From contig JAHIZN010000077.1 of the NCBI GenBank assembly GCA_018814245.1, positions 1 through 6,473 of the forward strand: 6,473 bases of DNA. The letters are read 5' to 3'. Source of the stretch: a bacterium. GTDB taxonomy: Bacteria; UBA9089; CG2-30-40-21. The notes under the pieces were generated by a model. The model did no database searches and was not told where the DNA came from. It saw only the letters and a program-made list of their open reading frames with translations. The translations under genes and the position numbers were made by a program. Below, one piece after another: positions 1 through 4,802 of this stretch; positions within the stretch are counted from its first letter, which is position 1, and the number at the start of each line of letters is the position of its first letter.

Positions 1-73
1 CGATTGCCTTGTCAATTGGAATATCTTTAAGGCAATACAGGCAATCATTGTATACAATATTAGATTGTTGCAT
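1..73 (-). CDS. Possible 5' end of a divergent gene (partial, uncertain)
   Basis: An ATG at 73 on the minus strand opens a frame with no stop to the window edge (24 codons, beginning MQQSNIVYNDCLYCLKDI). A weak GGTGA-like ribosome site lies about ten bases upstream. The frame stays open further upstream to a stop near 170, but that part is made of repeat sequence, so ATG 73 is the sensible start. The piece contains a C-x2-C pair (CLYC). I do not recognise the family, and 24 codons open by chance is not rare. If real, it would be transcribed away from amrA, with the hairpin repeats at 102-220 between them. Confidence 0.25.
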   Translation of the reverse strand, partial: MQQSNIVYNDCLYCLKDIPIDKAI

Positions 74-101
74 GGTCAATTGTTCACCGAGAATTGCTGG
101 T

Positions 102-131
102 GACAGAGGTGCTGCCTCCCCTGTCTCTGTC
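102..131. repeat. Short inverted repeat, GACAGAG type
   Basis: GACAGAG at 102-108 is the exact reverse complement of CTCTGTC at 125-131, around a 16-base GC-rich core (GTGCTGCCTCCCCTGT). It is richer in G+C than its surroundings and lies directly next to two other hairpins in a gene-poor stretch, so it looks like an intergenic repeat unit rather than coding DNA. Confidence 0.55.
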
Positions 132-141
132 CCACCAATAA

Positions 142-220
142 GCGACCACAAGGGTCGCAGCTACAAAGATTCCCACACACAAACAATCGATTTCAATGTA
201 GCTGCAGGGCTTGTCCCTGC
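142..220. repeat. Pair of facing hairpin repeats with covarying stems
   Basis: The left unit has stem GCGACC (142-147), loop ACAAG and stem GGTCGC (153-158), followed by AGCTAC (159-164). The right unit, read on the minus strand, has stem GCAGGG, loop ACAAG, stem CCCTGC and then the same AGCTAC (plus-strand positions 198-220). Loop and tail are identical while the stems differ with compensating changes. The AGCTAC/GTAGCT tails face each other across 33 bases and can pair, giving a three-stem structure. Together with 102-131 this accounts for most of the gene-free stretch before amrA. Confidence 0.65.
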
Positions 221-283
221 AAATTGTTATGCGTCAAATTAAGGTTGACACGACACTATTACCATTTTTCATCATTTTTTTCC

Positions 284-312
284 TTGCTAAATTTTATGTA
301 TCATGTTATACT
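284..312 (+). promoter_or_regulatory. Sigma70-type promoter for amrA
   Basis: TTGCTA (284-289) and TATACT (307-312) are separated by 17 bases, matching 4/6 and 5/6 of the bacterial housekeeping consensus. Transcription would start near 319, giving a leader of about 35 bases before the amrA ATG. The -10 hexamer is identical to that of the ffh promoter. Confidence 0.6.
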
Positions 313-353
313 TAATGGTGTTTAGTAGTTAGCTAATAGGCAGGGTGAGTAAA

Positions 354-902
354 ATGTTAGATCGTTCTCAACAAATATGCCTTTTGAATATAGCCAGAAA
401 TACAATAGAGGCGTATCTTAAACGCAAGGAAATTCTGGAGTGGAAGGTAAGTGATCCTGAATTGGTTATTTGCCGTGGGGTATTTGTCAGCCTTCATAAA
501 GGACATCAACTGCGAGGCTGTATCGGGTACATTCAGCCCATAGAGCCCCTTTATGAGGCAGTGATAAAAATGGCTATCGCAGCATCTACCCAGGACTGGA
601 GATTTTCGCCGGTAACCATGCAGGAATTAGATGACATAACTATTGAGATTACAGTTCTTTCTGAATTAACACCTATTCAGAATATCTCTCAGATTGAGAT
701 CAATACGCATGGTGTTCAGCTGACCATTGGCAACCATTCTGCTGTATTCCTGCCGCAGGTAGCAAAAGAACAAGGGTGGAACAAGGAAGAGCTTCTCCAA
801 TATCTTTGCCGCAAGGCTGGATTAAGTGATGATGATTGGAAAATGCCGGATGCAAGACTATCCATTTTCAGTGGACAGGTATTTGGGGAGAAAAAATTAT
901 GA
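354..902 (+). CDS. amrA: AmmeMemoRadiSam system protein A (AMMECR1 domain)
   Basis: This 182-residue protein spans the AMMECR1 fold with little extra, the usual length for bacterial members. Visible family signatures are LRGCIG (53-58), RFSPV (83-87), EITVLS (98-103), LPQVA (133-137) and the following GW plus CRKAGL region. In bacteria the family is often encoded beside a MEMO-like protein and a radical SAM enzyme. The biochemical role is not established, though RNA or tRNA modification has been considered. Neither partner is in this window, so the gene stands alone here. I prefer ATG 354 because GGGTGA sits five bases upstream; GTG 345 in the same frame would add three residues and has a poorer ribosome site. 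The final codons and the stop run into the AT-rich repeat that follows. It has its own promoter and lies upstream of the ffh promoter, so it is probably not part of the ribosomal operon proper. Confidence 0.9.
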   Translation: MLDRSQQICLLNIARNTIEAYLKRKEILEWKVSDPELVICRGVFVSLHKGHQLRGCIGYIQPIEPLYEAVIKMAIAASTQDWRFSPVTMQELDDITIEITVLSELTPIQNISQIEINTHGVQLTIGNHSAVFLPQVAKEQGWNKEELLQYLCRKAGLSDDDWKMPDARLSIFSGQVFGEKKL

Positions 903-1024
903 ATTATGAATTATAAATTAAAAATGAGGGAAGAAGAGGTGAGAGAAAATAAAATACAGCGCAGGAGTTATGAATTTGCTATACAATAATTTTTAATTTT
1001 TAATTCATAATTTTTAATTTTATT
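893..1024. repeat. AT-rich inverted-repeat element with gene scrap inside
   Basis: The left arm 902-925 pairs with the right arm 989-1012 at 23 of 24 positions. Both arms are built from AATTATGA and AATTAAAA words, and similar sequence extends outward to about 893 and 1024. The spacer of about 63 bases is less AT-rich and holds a 21-codon ORF. The left arm overlaps the stop codon of amrA, so the element defines that gene's end. No U-tract follows a compact GC stem, so it is not a standard terminator. Confidence 0.7.
924..989 (+). pseudogene. Remnant of a four-helix-bundle (S23/IVP) protein gene, N-terminus only
   Basis: Between the two AT-rich arms lies an ORF of 21 codons starting at ATG 924. 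Its distal part, NKIQRRSYEFAIQ, resembles the start of small four-helix-bundle proteins of the S23/23S rRNA intervening-sequence family, which typically begin with a few charged residues and then a KSYxFAxRI-like motif. The family is normally about 115-125 residues. Here the frame ends where the right arm begins, so the body of the protein is gone. The match is from memory and short, so the assignment is tentative; it could be a chance ORF. Confidence 0.45.
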
Positions 1025-1042
1025 CTTAGATGATAATTTTAC

Positions 1043-1071
1043 TTGACAAGACACGGAATATTAAGTATACT
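1043..1071 (+). promoter_or_regulatory. Strong sigma70-type promoter for the ffh-rplS operon
   Basis: A perfect TTGACA (1043-1048), a 17-base spacer and TATACT (1066-1071) give 11 of 12 consensus positions at optimal spacing. Transcription should begin near 1078, leaving a leader of about 35 bases before ffh. No comparable promoter was seen in the downstream gaps, which supports one long transcript through the ribosomal genes. Confidence 0.8.
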
Positions 1072-1114
1072 TAGTAACTACTATGTTTGTAAGCGGTAAG
1101 GGTTATTATAGATA

Positions 1115-2440
1115 ATGTTTGATGTTTTTTCCACAAAGATTCAGGGTATATTTAATAAGTTGCGCAAGAAGGGTTTATTGAACAAGGATGATGTTGCTGC
1201 AACTATGCGGGAATTAAGGGTAGCCCTTCTGGAAGCAGATGTTAATTTTAAGGTAGCTAAAGAGTTTATTGGGAAGGTAAGTGAAAAGGCTGTTGGGGTT
1301 GAAATCCTGAAAAGTCTTAATCCTGCCCAACATGTATTAAAGATAGTCAAGGATGAATTGGTAGAGGTGCTTGGCGGGGATATTCCGCAGGTTAAGATTG
1401 AATCTGTTAAGAGTATATTGTTGCTTGGGTTACAAGGGTGTGGAAAAACAACCACATCAGCAAAATTAGCCTACAGAATGGCTCAAAAAAAACGGCATCC
1501 ATTATTGGTTGCAGCAGATCCCTATCGCCCTGCAGCCAAAGAGCAGCTCCAGATACTTGGGAAGAAGATAAATGTTCCGGTGTTTGCAGATGGGAAGACA
1601 GCTATTGAAACATTGAATGGTTCTCTTGAGTATGCTAAGGAACATAAATGTGATTGCATTATTGTTGATTCTGCCGGCAGACTTCATGTAGATAACGATC
1701 TGATGAATGAGCTAAAGATATTAAAGCAACGATTGAACCCAGAGGAATGCTTGCTCATCGTTGATGGTATGACCGGTCAGGAGGCAGTGAATATTGCCTC
1801 TACCTTTGAGAAAGAAATAGGGATTAGCGGTGTTATCCTGACCAAGCTTGATGGTGATGCCAGAGGCGGGGCAGCCCTTTCCATAAAAATGGTTACTGGT
1901 AAACCCATTAAGTTTATGGGTGTTGGTGAGAATATCGAACAATTAGAGCCATTTTATCCAGACAGGATGGCACAGAGGATTCTTGGTATGGGCGATGTGC
2001 TTTCGCTCATTGAAAAGGCAGAAGAGGTTGCCAATTCAGAAGAGGCTAAATCCCTTCAACAAAAGATGCTTTCTCAAAAATTTAATCTGGAGGATTTTCT
2101 TTCTCAACTTAAACAAATAAAAAAAATGGGACCATTAGAACAAGTAATGGGAATGATTCCAGGGTTTAGCAGCATGTCCAAAGGGATGAAGGTAGATGAA
2201 AAACAGCTGGTTCGTACAGAGGCGATTATAAATTCCATGACCAGGCTGGAACGAAAGAAGCCTGAGGTGCTAAATGGGAACAGGCGAAAAAGGATTGCCA
2301 AGGGCAGCGGAACAACGGTTGAAGATGTTAATCGGCTGCTTAAGCAATTTGAGCAGCTTAAGGTTATGTTTGGGAGTCTGACCAAGGGAGGCGGCAAAAA
2401 TTTTAAGAAAATGCCGCAAATGCCGGGGGGTTTCAGGTAA
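1115..2440 (+). CDS. ffh: Signal recognition particle protein Ffh (SRP54 homologue)
   Basis: Ffh is the cytoplasmic GTPase that binds 4.5S/SRP RNA and signal sequences of nascent membrane proteins and docks with FtsY. At 441 residues it has the usual length and order. The N domain covers about 1-90 (ALLEADVNFKVAK). The G domain has P-loop GLQGCGKTT (105-113), DPYRPAA (135-141), DSAGR (185-189), TKLDG (243-247) and ARGGAALS (249-256). The methionine-rich M domain from about 310 has MGPLEQVMGMIPGF (338-351) and the RNA-binding RRKRIAKGSGT segment (390-400). Two positions are slightly off the common pattern: Cys109 in the P-loop, where Ser or Ala is usual, and Ser186 where DTAGR is usual. The start agrees with the family N-terminus, although the ribosome site (TAAGGG, about 12 bases upstream) is weak. 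It is the first gene after the strong promoter and leads the ribosomal cluster. Confidence 0.97.
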   Translation: MFDVFSTKIQGIFNKLRKKGLLNKDDVAATMRELRVALLEADVNFKVAKEFIGKVSEKAVGVEILKSLNPAQHVLKIVKDELVEVLGGDIPQVKIESVKSILLLGLQGCGKTTTSAKLAYRMAQKKRHPLLVAADPYRPAAKEQLQILGKKINVPVFADGKTAIETLNGSLEYAKEHKCDCIIVDSAGRLHVDNDLMNELKILKQRLNPEECLLIVDGMTGQEAVNIASTFEKEIGISGVILTKLDGDARGGAALSIKMVTGKPIKFMGVGENIEQLEPFYPDRMAQRILGMGDVLSLIEKAEEVANSEEAKSLQQKMLSQKFNLEDFLSQLKQIKKMGPLEQVMGMIPGFSSMSKGMKVDEKQLVRTEAIINSMTRLERKKPEVLNGNRRKRIAKGSGTTVEDVNRLLKQFEQLKVMFGSLTKGGGKNFKKMPQMPGGFR

Positions 2441-2447
2441 TTGCAGA

Positions 2448-2595
2448 TACAGAATTCAGAATTCAGAAGTCAGAAGTCAGAAGTCAGAAGTCAGAAGTCA
2501 GAATAAGCTCTTCTAATATCCCAATATTTTCTACGAAAACTGTTGCAGCAGGTTTTCTTATTCTGAATTCTGGATTCTGACTCCTGAATTCTGTA
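2448..2595. repeat. TCAGA-type inverted-repeat element in the ffh-rpsP gap
   Basis: The left arm 2448-2507 contains seven tandem 7-base units: two ATTCAGA then five identical AGTCAGA (2454-2502). The right arm 2557-2595 is its reverse complement in degenerate form. The outer 12 bases (2448-2459 with 2584-2595) and the inner 9 bases (2499-2507 with 2557-2565) pair perfectly. Arm lengths are 60 and 39, a difference of exactly three units. The 49-base spacer has no gene I recognise. The element fills the gap almost completely, leaving only the rpsP ribosome site after it. Confidence 0.8.
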
Positions 2596-2620
2596 TTAAA
2601 ACAAAAGGTGGTGAATTTTA

Positions 2621-2896
2621 GTGGCAGTAAAGATGAGATTGGCTAGGTTTGGAACAAAGAAAAAGCCTTGTTATCGAATAGTGGTTATAGATTCGAGGTC
2701 AGCCAGAGATGCTAAGGTAATTGAACGGGTTGGTTATTATCATCCTGTGTCAAAGGAAACAGTTGTTTCTTTTGATGAAGTAAAGACATTGGATTGGTTA
2801 AGAAAAGGTGCGCAACCTTCACCAACAGTTCATAACTTGCTTGGAAAACAAGGGTTATTGAAAAAATTCCATGAGACAAAACAAGCATCTGCATAG
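2621..2896 (+). CDS. rpsP: Small subunit ribosomal protein bS16
   Basis: bS16 is a primary assembly protein of the 30S subunit that contacts 16S rRNA. The 91-residue product matches the family end to end: VKMRLARFGTKKKPCYRIVV at 3-22, DSRSARD (24-30), a ...VGYYHPV segment, then WLRKGAQPSPTV (59-70) and LLGKQGL. It starts with GTG, preceded by GGTGGTGA with six bases of spacing; the residues after it (AVKMRLARFG) confirm that start. It follows ffh across a repeat-filled gap of 180 bases and precedes khpA, the standard gene order of this operon. Confidence 0.97.
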   Translation: MAVKMRLARFGTKKKPCYRIVVIDSRSARDAKVIERVGYYHPVSKETVVSFDEVKTLDWLRKGAQPSPTVHNLLGKQGLLKKFHETKQASA

Positions 2897-2924
2897 GTTT
2901 TGCAATAAGTGTTCAGGTTGGGTA

Positions 2925-2952
2925 GTAGAGACGCAAAATTTTGCGTCTCTGT
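2925..2952. repeat. GTAGAGAC-type palindrome between rpsP and khpA
   Basis: Bases 2927-2950 form a perfect palindrome with 12-base arms (AGAGACGCAAAA and its complement), extended by two G-T pairs to 2925-2952. A second member of the family lies at 6436-6463. It sits inside the operon just before the khpA ribosome site. It lacks a following T-run, so it is probably a repeat unit or an mRNA hairpin rather than a terminator. Confidence 0.7.
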
Positions 2953-2975
2953 AAAAGGCAAAGGAGGTTGGAAGG

Positions 2976-3206
2976 GTGAAGGAGTTGACAGAATATCTCG
3001 TAAAGTCTCTGGTGGATAAACCCGAAGCAGTTAAAGTGACTGAGGTTGTCAGTGAACGGTCTGTTATCCTTGAGGTGAGTGTTGCAGAGGATGATATTGG
3101 GCGTGTTATTGGAAAACAGGGCAAAACAATTGGTGCCATTCGAATTGTGTTGAATGCAGCTGCAGCCAAGATGAAGAAGAGGGTTGTTCTGGAGCTGATG
3201 GATTAA
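2976..3206 (+). CDS. khpA: KH-domain RNA-binding protein KhpA (YlqC family)
   Basis: The 76-residue protein is a single KH domain, the normal size for KhpA. The nucleic-acid-binding loop is GKQG (46-49) within the IGRVIGKQGKTIGAIR helix-loop-helix, followed by a short basic C-terminus (KMKKRVVLE). In Firmicutes, KhpA pairs with KhpB/Jag and binds many small RNAs, affecting cell division; a role in ribosome biogenesis is also suggested by its constant place beside rpsP. The start is GTG with an ideal AGGAGG site (2962-2967) eight bases upstream. In most genomes rimM follows; here a repeat element follows instead. Confidence 0.95.
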   Translation: MKELTEYLVKSLVDKPEAVKVTEVVSERSVILEVSVAEDDIGRVIGKQGKTIGAIRIVLNAAAAKMKKRVVLELMD

Positions 3207-3212
3207 TTGAAG

Positions 3213-3418
3213 GTAACTACTCAGCAGTAACAATATCACGCAAAGGTCGCAAAGTAAAGAAAATCGCAAAGAGCGCAGAGAATTATGACTGAAAATGAAA
3301 TATCGTATAAATTGAAAGATGGAATTCTATAGGATTGTAAATAATTTATAATCCTTTGCGATTCTTTGCGTAAAATCTTTACATTCTTTGCGTGAAAAAA
3401 GAGGTGGTGAGTAGTAAC
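3213..3418. repeat. CGCAAAG-type inverted-repeat element in the khpA-trmD gap
   Basis: TCACGCAAAG (3236-3245) pairs with 3386-3395, and ATCGCAAAG (3263-3271) with 3354-3362; further degenerate CGCAAAG and TAAAG words lie between them in both arms. An outer arm ACTACTCA (3216-3223) pairs with TGAGTAGT (3408-3415), extended by GT/AC after one mismatch. The spacer carries a collapsed GxxExxY gene (3285-3351). The element fills the whole gap where rimM is expected, and its right outer arm overlaps the trmD ribosome site. Confidence 0.8.
3285..3351 (+). pseudogene. Internally deleted remnant of a GxxExxY-family gene
   Basis: ATG 3285 opens MTENEISYK, the characteristic beginning of GxxExxY proteins, and continues at once into LKDGIL and a stop (3330-3332). 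LKDGI resembles the sequence near the C-terminus of the same family. In the next frame, starting at 3331, the bases read RIVNNL and stop (3349-3351), the usual family ending. So the two ends of a protein of about 120 residues appear to be fused, with roughly 100 codons deleted and a frameshift at the end. The family's function is unknown. Recognition is from memory of the family termini, but the two ends falling together in the right order makes chance unlikely. Confidence 0.65.
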
Positions 3419-3423
3419 AATTG
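3401..3423 (+). promoter_or_regulatory. Ribosome site and TTG start of trmD, overlapped by a repeat arm
   Basis: GAGGTGGTGA (3401-3410) precedes the TTG start by ten bases. An in-frame TAA at 3415 rules out any upstream start, so TTG is forced. The bases TGAGTAGT (3408-3415) can pair with ACTACTCA at 3216-3223, which could partly hide the ribosome site in a long hairpin. The pairing is visible; any regulatory effect is inference. Confidence 0.6.
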
Positions 3424-4101
3424 AAGATCAATATCCTTACACTTTTTCCTGGAATCATTGAGGGAGCATTTAAGGAGAGCATTCTATATCGAGCTATTCA
3501 AAAAGGAATACTTGATATTAATACTATTAATATCAGAGATTTTGCTTTGGATAAGCACCATACATGTGATGATGCCCCATATGGCGGAGGTCCTGGGATG
3601 GTGTTAAAACCAGAACCAATAATTGCTGCTTATGAGGGATTGGATGAAAAGGGATTGACCATTCTTCTGACACCTCAGGGGCAGGTATTTAATCACAAAA
3701 TAGCCAAAGAGTTGTCTACGGAAAAAACTTTGAGCTTTATTTGTGGACACTATGAAGGGATTGATGAAAGGGTAAAAGAGTTAATTGTTGACATGGAGGT
3801 ATCCATAGGGGATTTCGTTACTACAGGTGGAGAGATTCCCTGCTTGGCAATGATAGATGCTATAGCAAGGCTTATCCCAGATGTAGTTGGGAATTATGAC
3901 TCAATTAAGGAGGATTCGTTTTATGAATCTATCCTTGATCATCCTCATTATACCCGTCCTGTGGAGTTTAGAGGGTTAAGGGTTCCGGATGTACTTCTTT
4001 CTGGAAACCATGAGCAAATAAGACAATGGCGGCAAAAACAAGCATTGGAAAAGACAAGGCTTGTTCGTCCGGATATCTTAAAGGGATTGAATATGTCGTA
4101 A
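3421..4101 (+). CDS. trmD: tRNA (guanine-N1-)-methyltransferase TrmD
   Basis: TrmD uses S-adenosylmethionine to make m1G at position 37 of tRNAs reading CNN codons plus some others, preventing +1 frameshifting. It is a homodimeric SPOUT enzyme with a trefoil knot. The 226-residue product shows the family motifs: MKINILTLFPGII at the N-terminus, YGGGPGM (54-60), GHYEGIDER (109-117), the knot segment SIGDFVTTGGE (128-138), DHPHYTRP with the likely catalytic Asp173, and LLSGNH (192-197) leading to a basic tail. The start codon is TTG, uncommon for an essential gene, but the N-terminal match and an upstream stop fix it. It normally follows rimM, which is missing; the gap instead contains a repeat element. 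Confidence 0.97.
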   Translation: MKINILTLFPGIIEGAFKESILYRAIQKGILDINTINIRDFALDKHHTCDDAPYGGGPGMVLKPEPIIAAYEGLDEKGLTILLTPQGQVFNHKIAKELSTEKTLSFICGHYEGIDERVKELIVDMEVSIGDFVTTGGEIPCLAMIDAIARLIPDVVGNYDSIKEDSFYESILDHPHYTRPVEFRGLRVPDVLLSGNHEQIRQWRQKQALEKTRLVRPDILKGLNMS

Positions 4102-4248
4102 GCGTTCAGCCGTCAGTTATCAGAATCTCGAATTGCGAATCGCGGATTGCGAATCTGCAGGAATAGAATAGATTCGCGATTTTTGCCAAGAGTAATGCCT
4201 TGTACATCTGCTGACATGAGCAGGGAGTGGTACTGAAGGCTGAATGCT
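4101..4248. repeat. Nested mixed inverted-repeat element in the trmD-rplS gap
   Basis: Outer arms 4101-4116 and 4233-4248 (TTCAGCC/GGCTGAA core) pair at 15 of 16 positions including one G-T pair. Inside, 4146-4156 (ATTGCGAATCT) pairs with 4170-4180 around a 13-base loop and is followed by five T residues. The inner part belongs to the GAATCGC family seen at 4659-4790, while the outer arms do not. The left outer arm begins at the last base of the trmD stop codon. The inner hairpin plus T-run could weakly attenuate transcription, but the stem is AT-rich. Confidence 0.7.
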
Positions 4249-4280
4249 TACAAAAAAATAGATAGTGAGGGAAAAAAAAG

Positions 4281-4631
4281 ATGAATGAGATAATAAGTAA
4301 GATGACGGAAGGACAATTGAAAAAGGATATCCCGGAGTTTAGCTCAGGGGATACGGTTAAGGTACAGCTAAAGATTACAGAGGGAAATAAGGAGAGGCTG
4401 CAGGACTTTGTCGGGATTGTTATCCGCAGGAGAGGGGCAGGTATCCAGAAAAGCTTTACCGTGAGAAGGGTCTCTTTTGGTGTAGGGATGGAAAAGGTTT
4501 TTCCTCTTCATTCACCCTCTATCGAAAAGATAGAGATTCAAAGACGAGGAAAGGTCAGAAGAGCCAGATTGTATTATCTGCGGCAACTATCTGGTAAGGC
4601 TGCCAGAATCAAAGAGGATAGACAGCGATAG
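4281..4631 (+). CDS. rplS: Large subunit ribosomal protein bL19
   Basis: bL19 sits at the 30S-50S interface of the ribosome. The 116-residue product is of normal length and carries the family blocks FSSGDTVKV (20-28), RLQDFVGIVI (39-48), FTVRRVSFGVGMEKVFP (59-75) and KVRRARLYYLR (91-101), followed by the basic tail. ATG 4281 is preceded by GTGAGGG with about ten bases of A-rich spacing. The trmD-rplS pairing is standard in bacteria. No separate promoter was found in the gap, so it is probably transcribed from the ffh promoter. Confidence 0.97.
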   Translation: MNEIISKMTEGQLKKDIPEFSSGDTVKVQLKITEGNKERLQDFVGIVIRRRGAGIQKSFTVRRVSFGVGMEKVFPLHSPSIEKIEIQRRGKVRRARLYYLRQLSGKAARIKEDRQR

Positions 4632-4658
4632 AATTCAGGGATTGGTTTGCAAGTCATA

Positions 4659-4790
4659 CAATCGCGAATCGCGAATTGTGGATTGCGAATCTGAAGAAAA
4701 GAAACAAAATTCAATTGCGAATATTGATTGTGGATTGCAGATCTGAAAGAATGAACAGATTCGCAATTCGAGATTCGCGATTCGCGATTG
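4659..4790. repeat. GAATCGC-type inverted-repeat element in the rplS-rnhB gap
   Basis: The 35-base left arm (4659-4693) and right arm (4756-4790) are reverse complements with four mismatches. Both consist of degenerate GAATCGC/GAATTGC units. A further copy in left-arm orientation, less conserved, occupies 4712-4745. The right arm ends exactly one base before the GGAGG ribosome site of rnhB (4791-4795). Many ORFs seem to cross this stretch on either strand, but they are repeat read-through. Confidence 0.85.
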
Positions 4791-4802
4791 GGAGGGGGAA
4801 TG

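Noticed and set aside
9..242. 77-codon plus-strand frame before amrA
   Set aside because: From about residue 30 it is read through hairpin repeats, it has no ribosome site, and its composition is not protein-like.
245..250. Perfect TTGACA upstream of amrA
   Set aside because: No -10-like hexamer lies 16-18 bases downstream; the 284-312 pair is far better.
345..353. GTG start for amrA three codons earlier
   Set aside because: The good GGGTGA ribosome site overlaps this GTG and is correctly spaced for ATG 354 instead.
1141..2397. Several minus-strand frames opposite ffh
   Set aside because: They are antisense shadows of a clearly conserved gene, with no ribosome sites or recognisable motifs.
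2454..2502. Tandem 7-base array considered as CRISPR
   Set aside because: Units are contiguous with no spacers, and no cas gene is present.
2913..3269. Overlapping minus-strand frames across khpA
   Set aside because: They lie antisense to khpA and the repeat arms; no family resemblance.
4146..4184. Hairpin followed by five T residues as an intrinsic terminator before rplS
   Set aside because: The stem is AT-rich with a 13-base loop and belongs to a repeat family; termination here would cut off rplS, which has no promoter of its own. Weak attenuation is still possible.
4102..4280. Search for a relocated rimM or a remnant gene in the trmD-rplS gap
   Set aside because: All plus-strand frames are broken by stops, and the minus-strand frame is repeat read-through.
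4788..4802. TTG start for rnhB giving an extra MGGGM
   Set aside because: It would place the start inside the repeat arm and translate the ribosome site; ATG 4803 is properly spaced.
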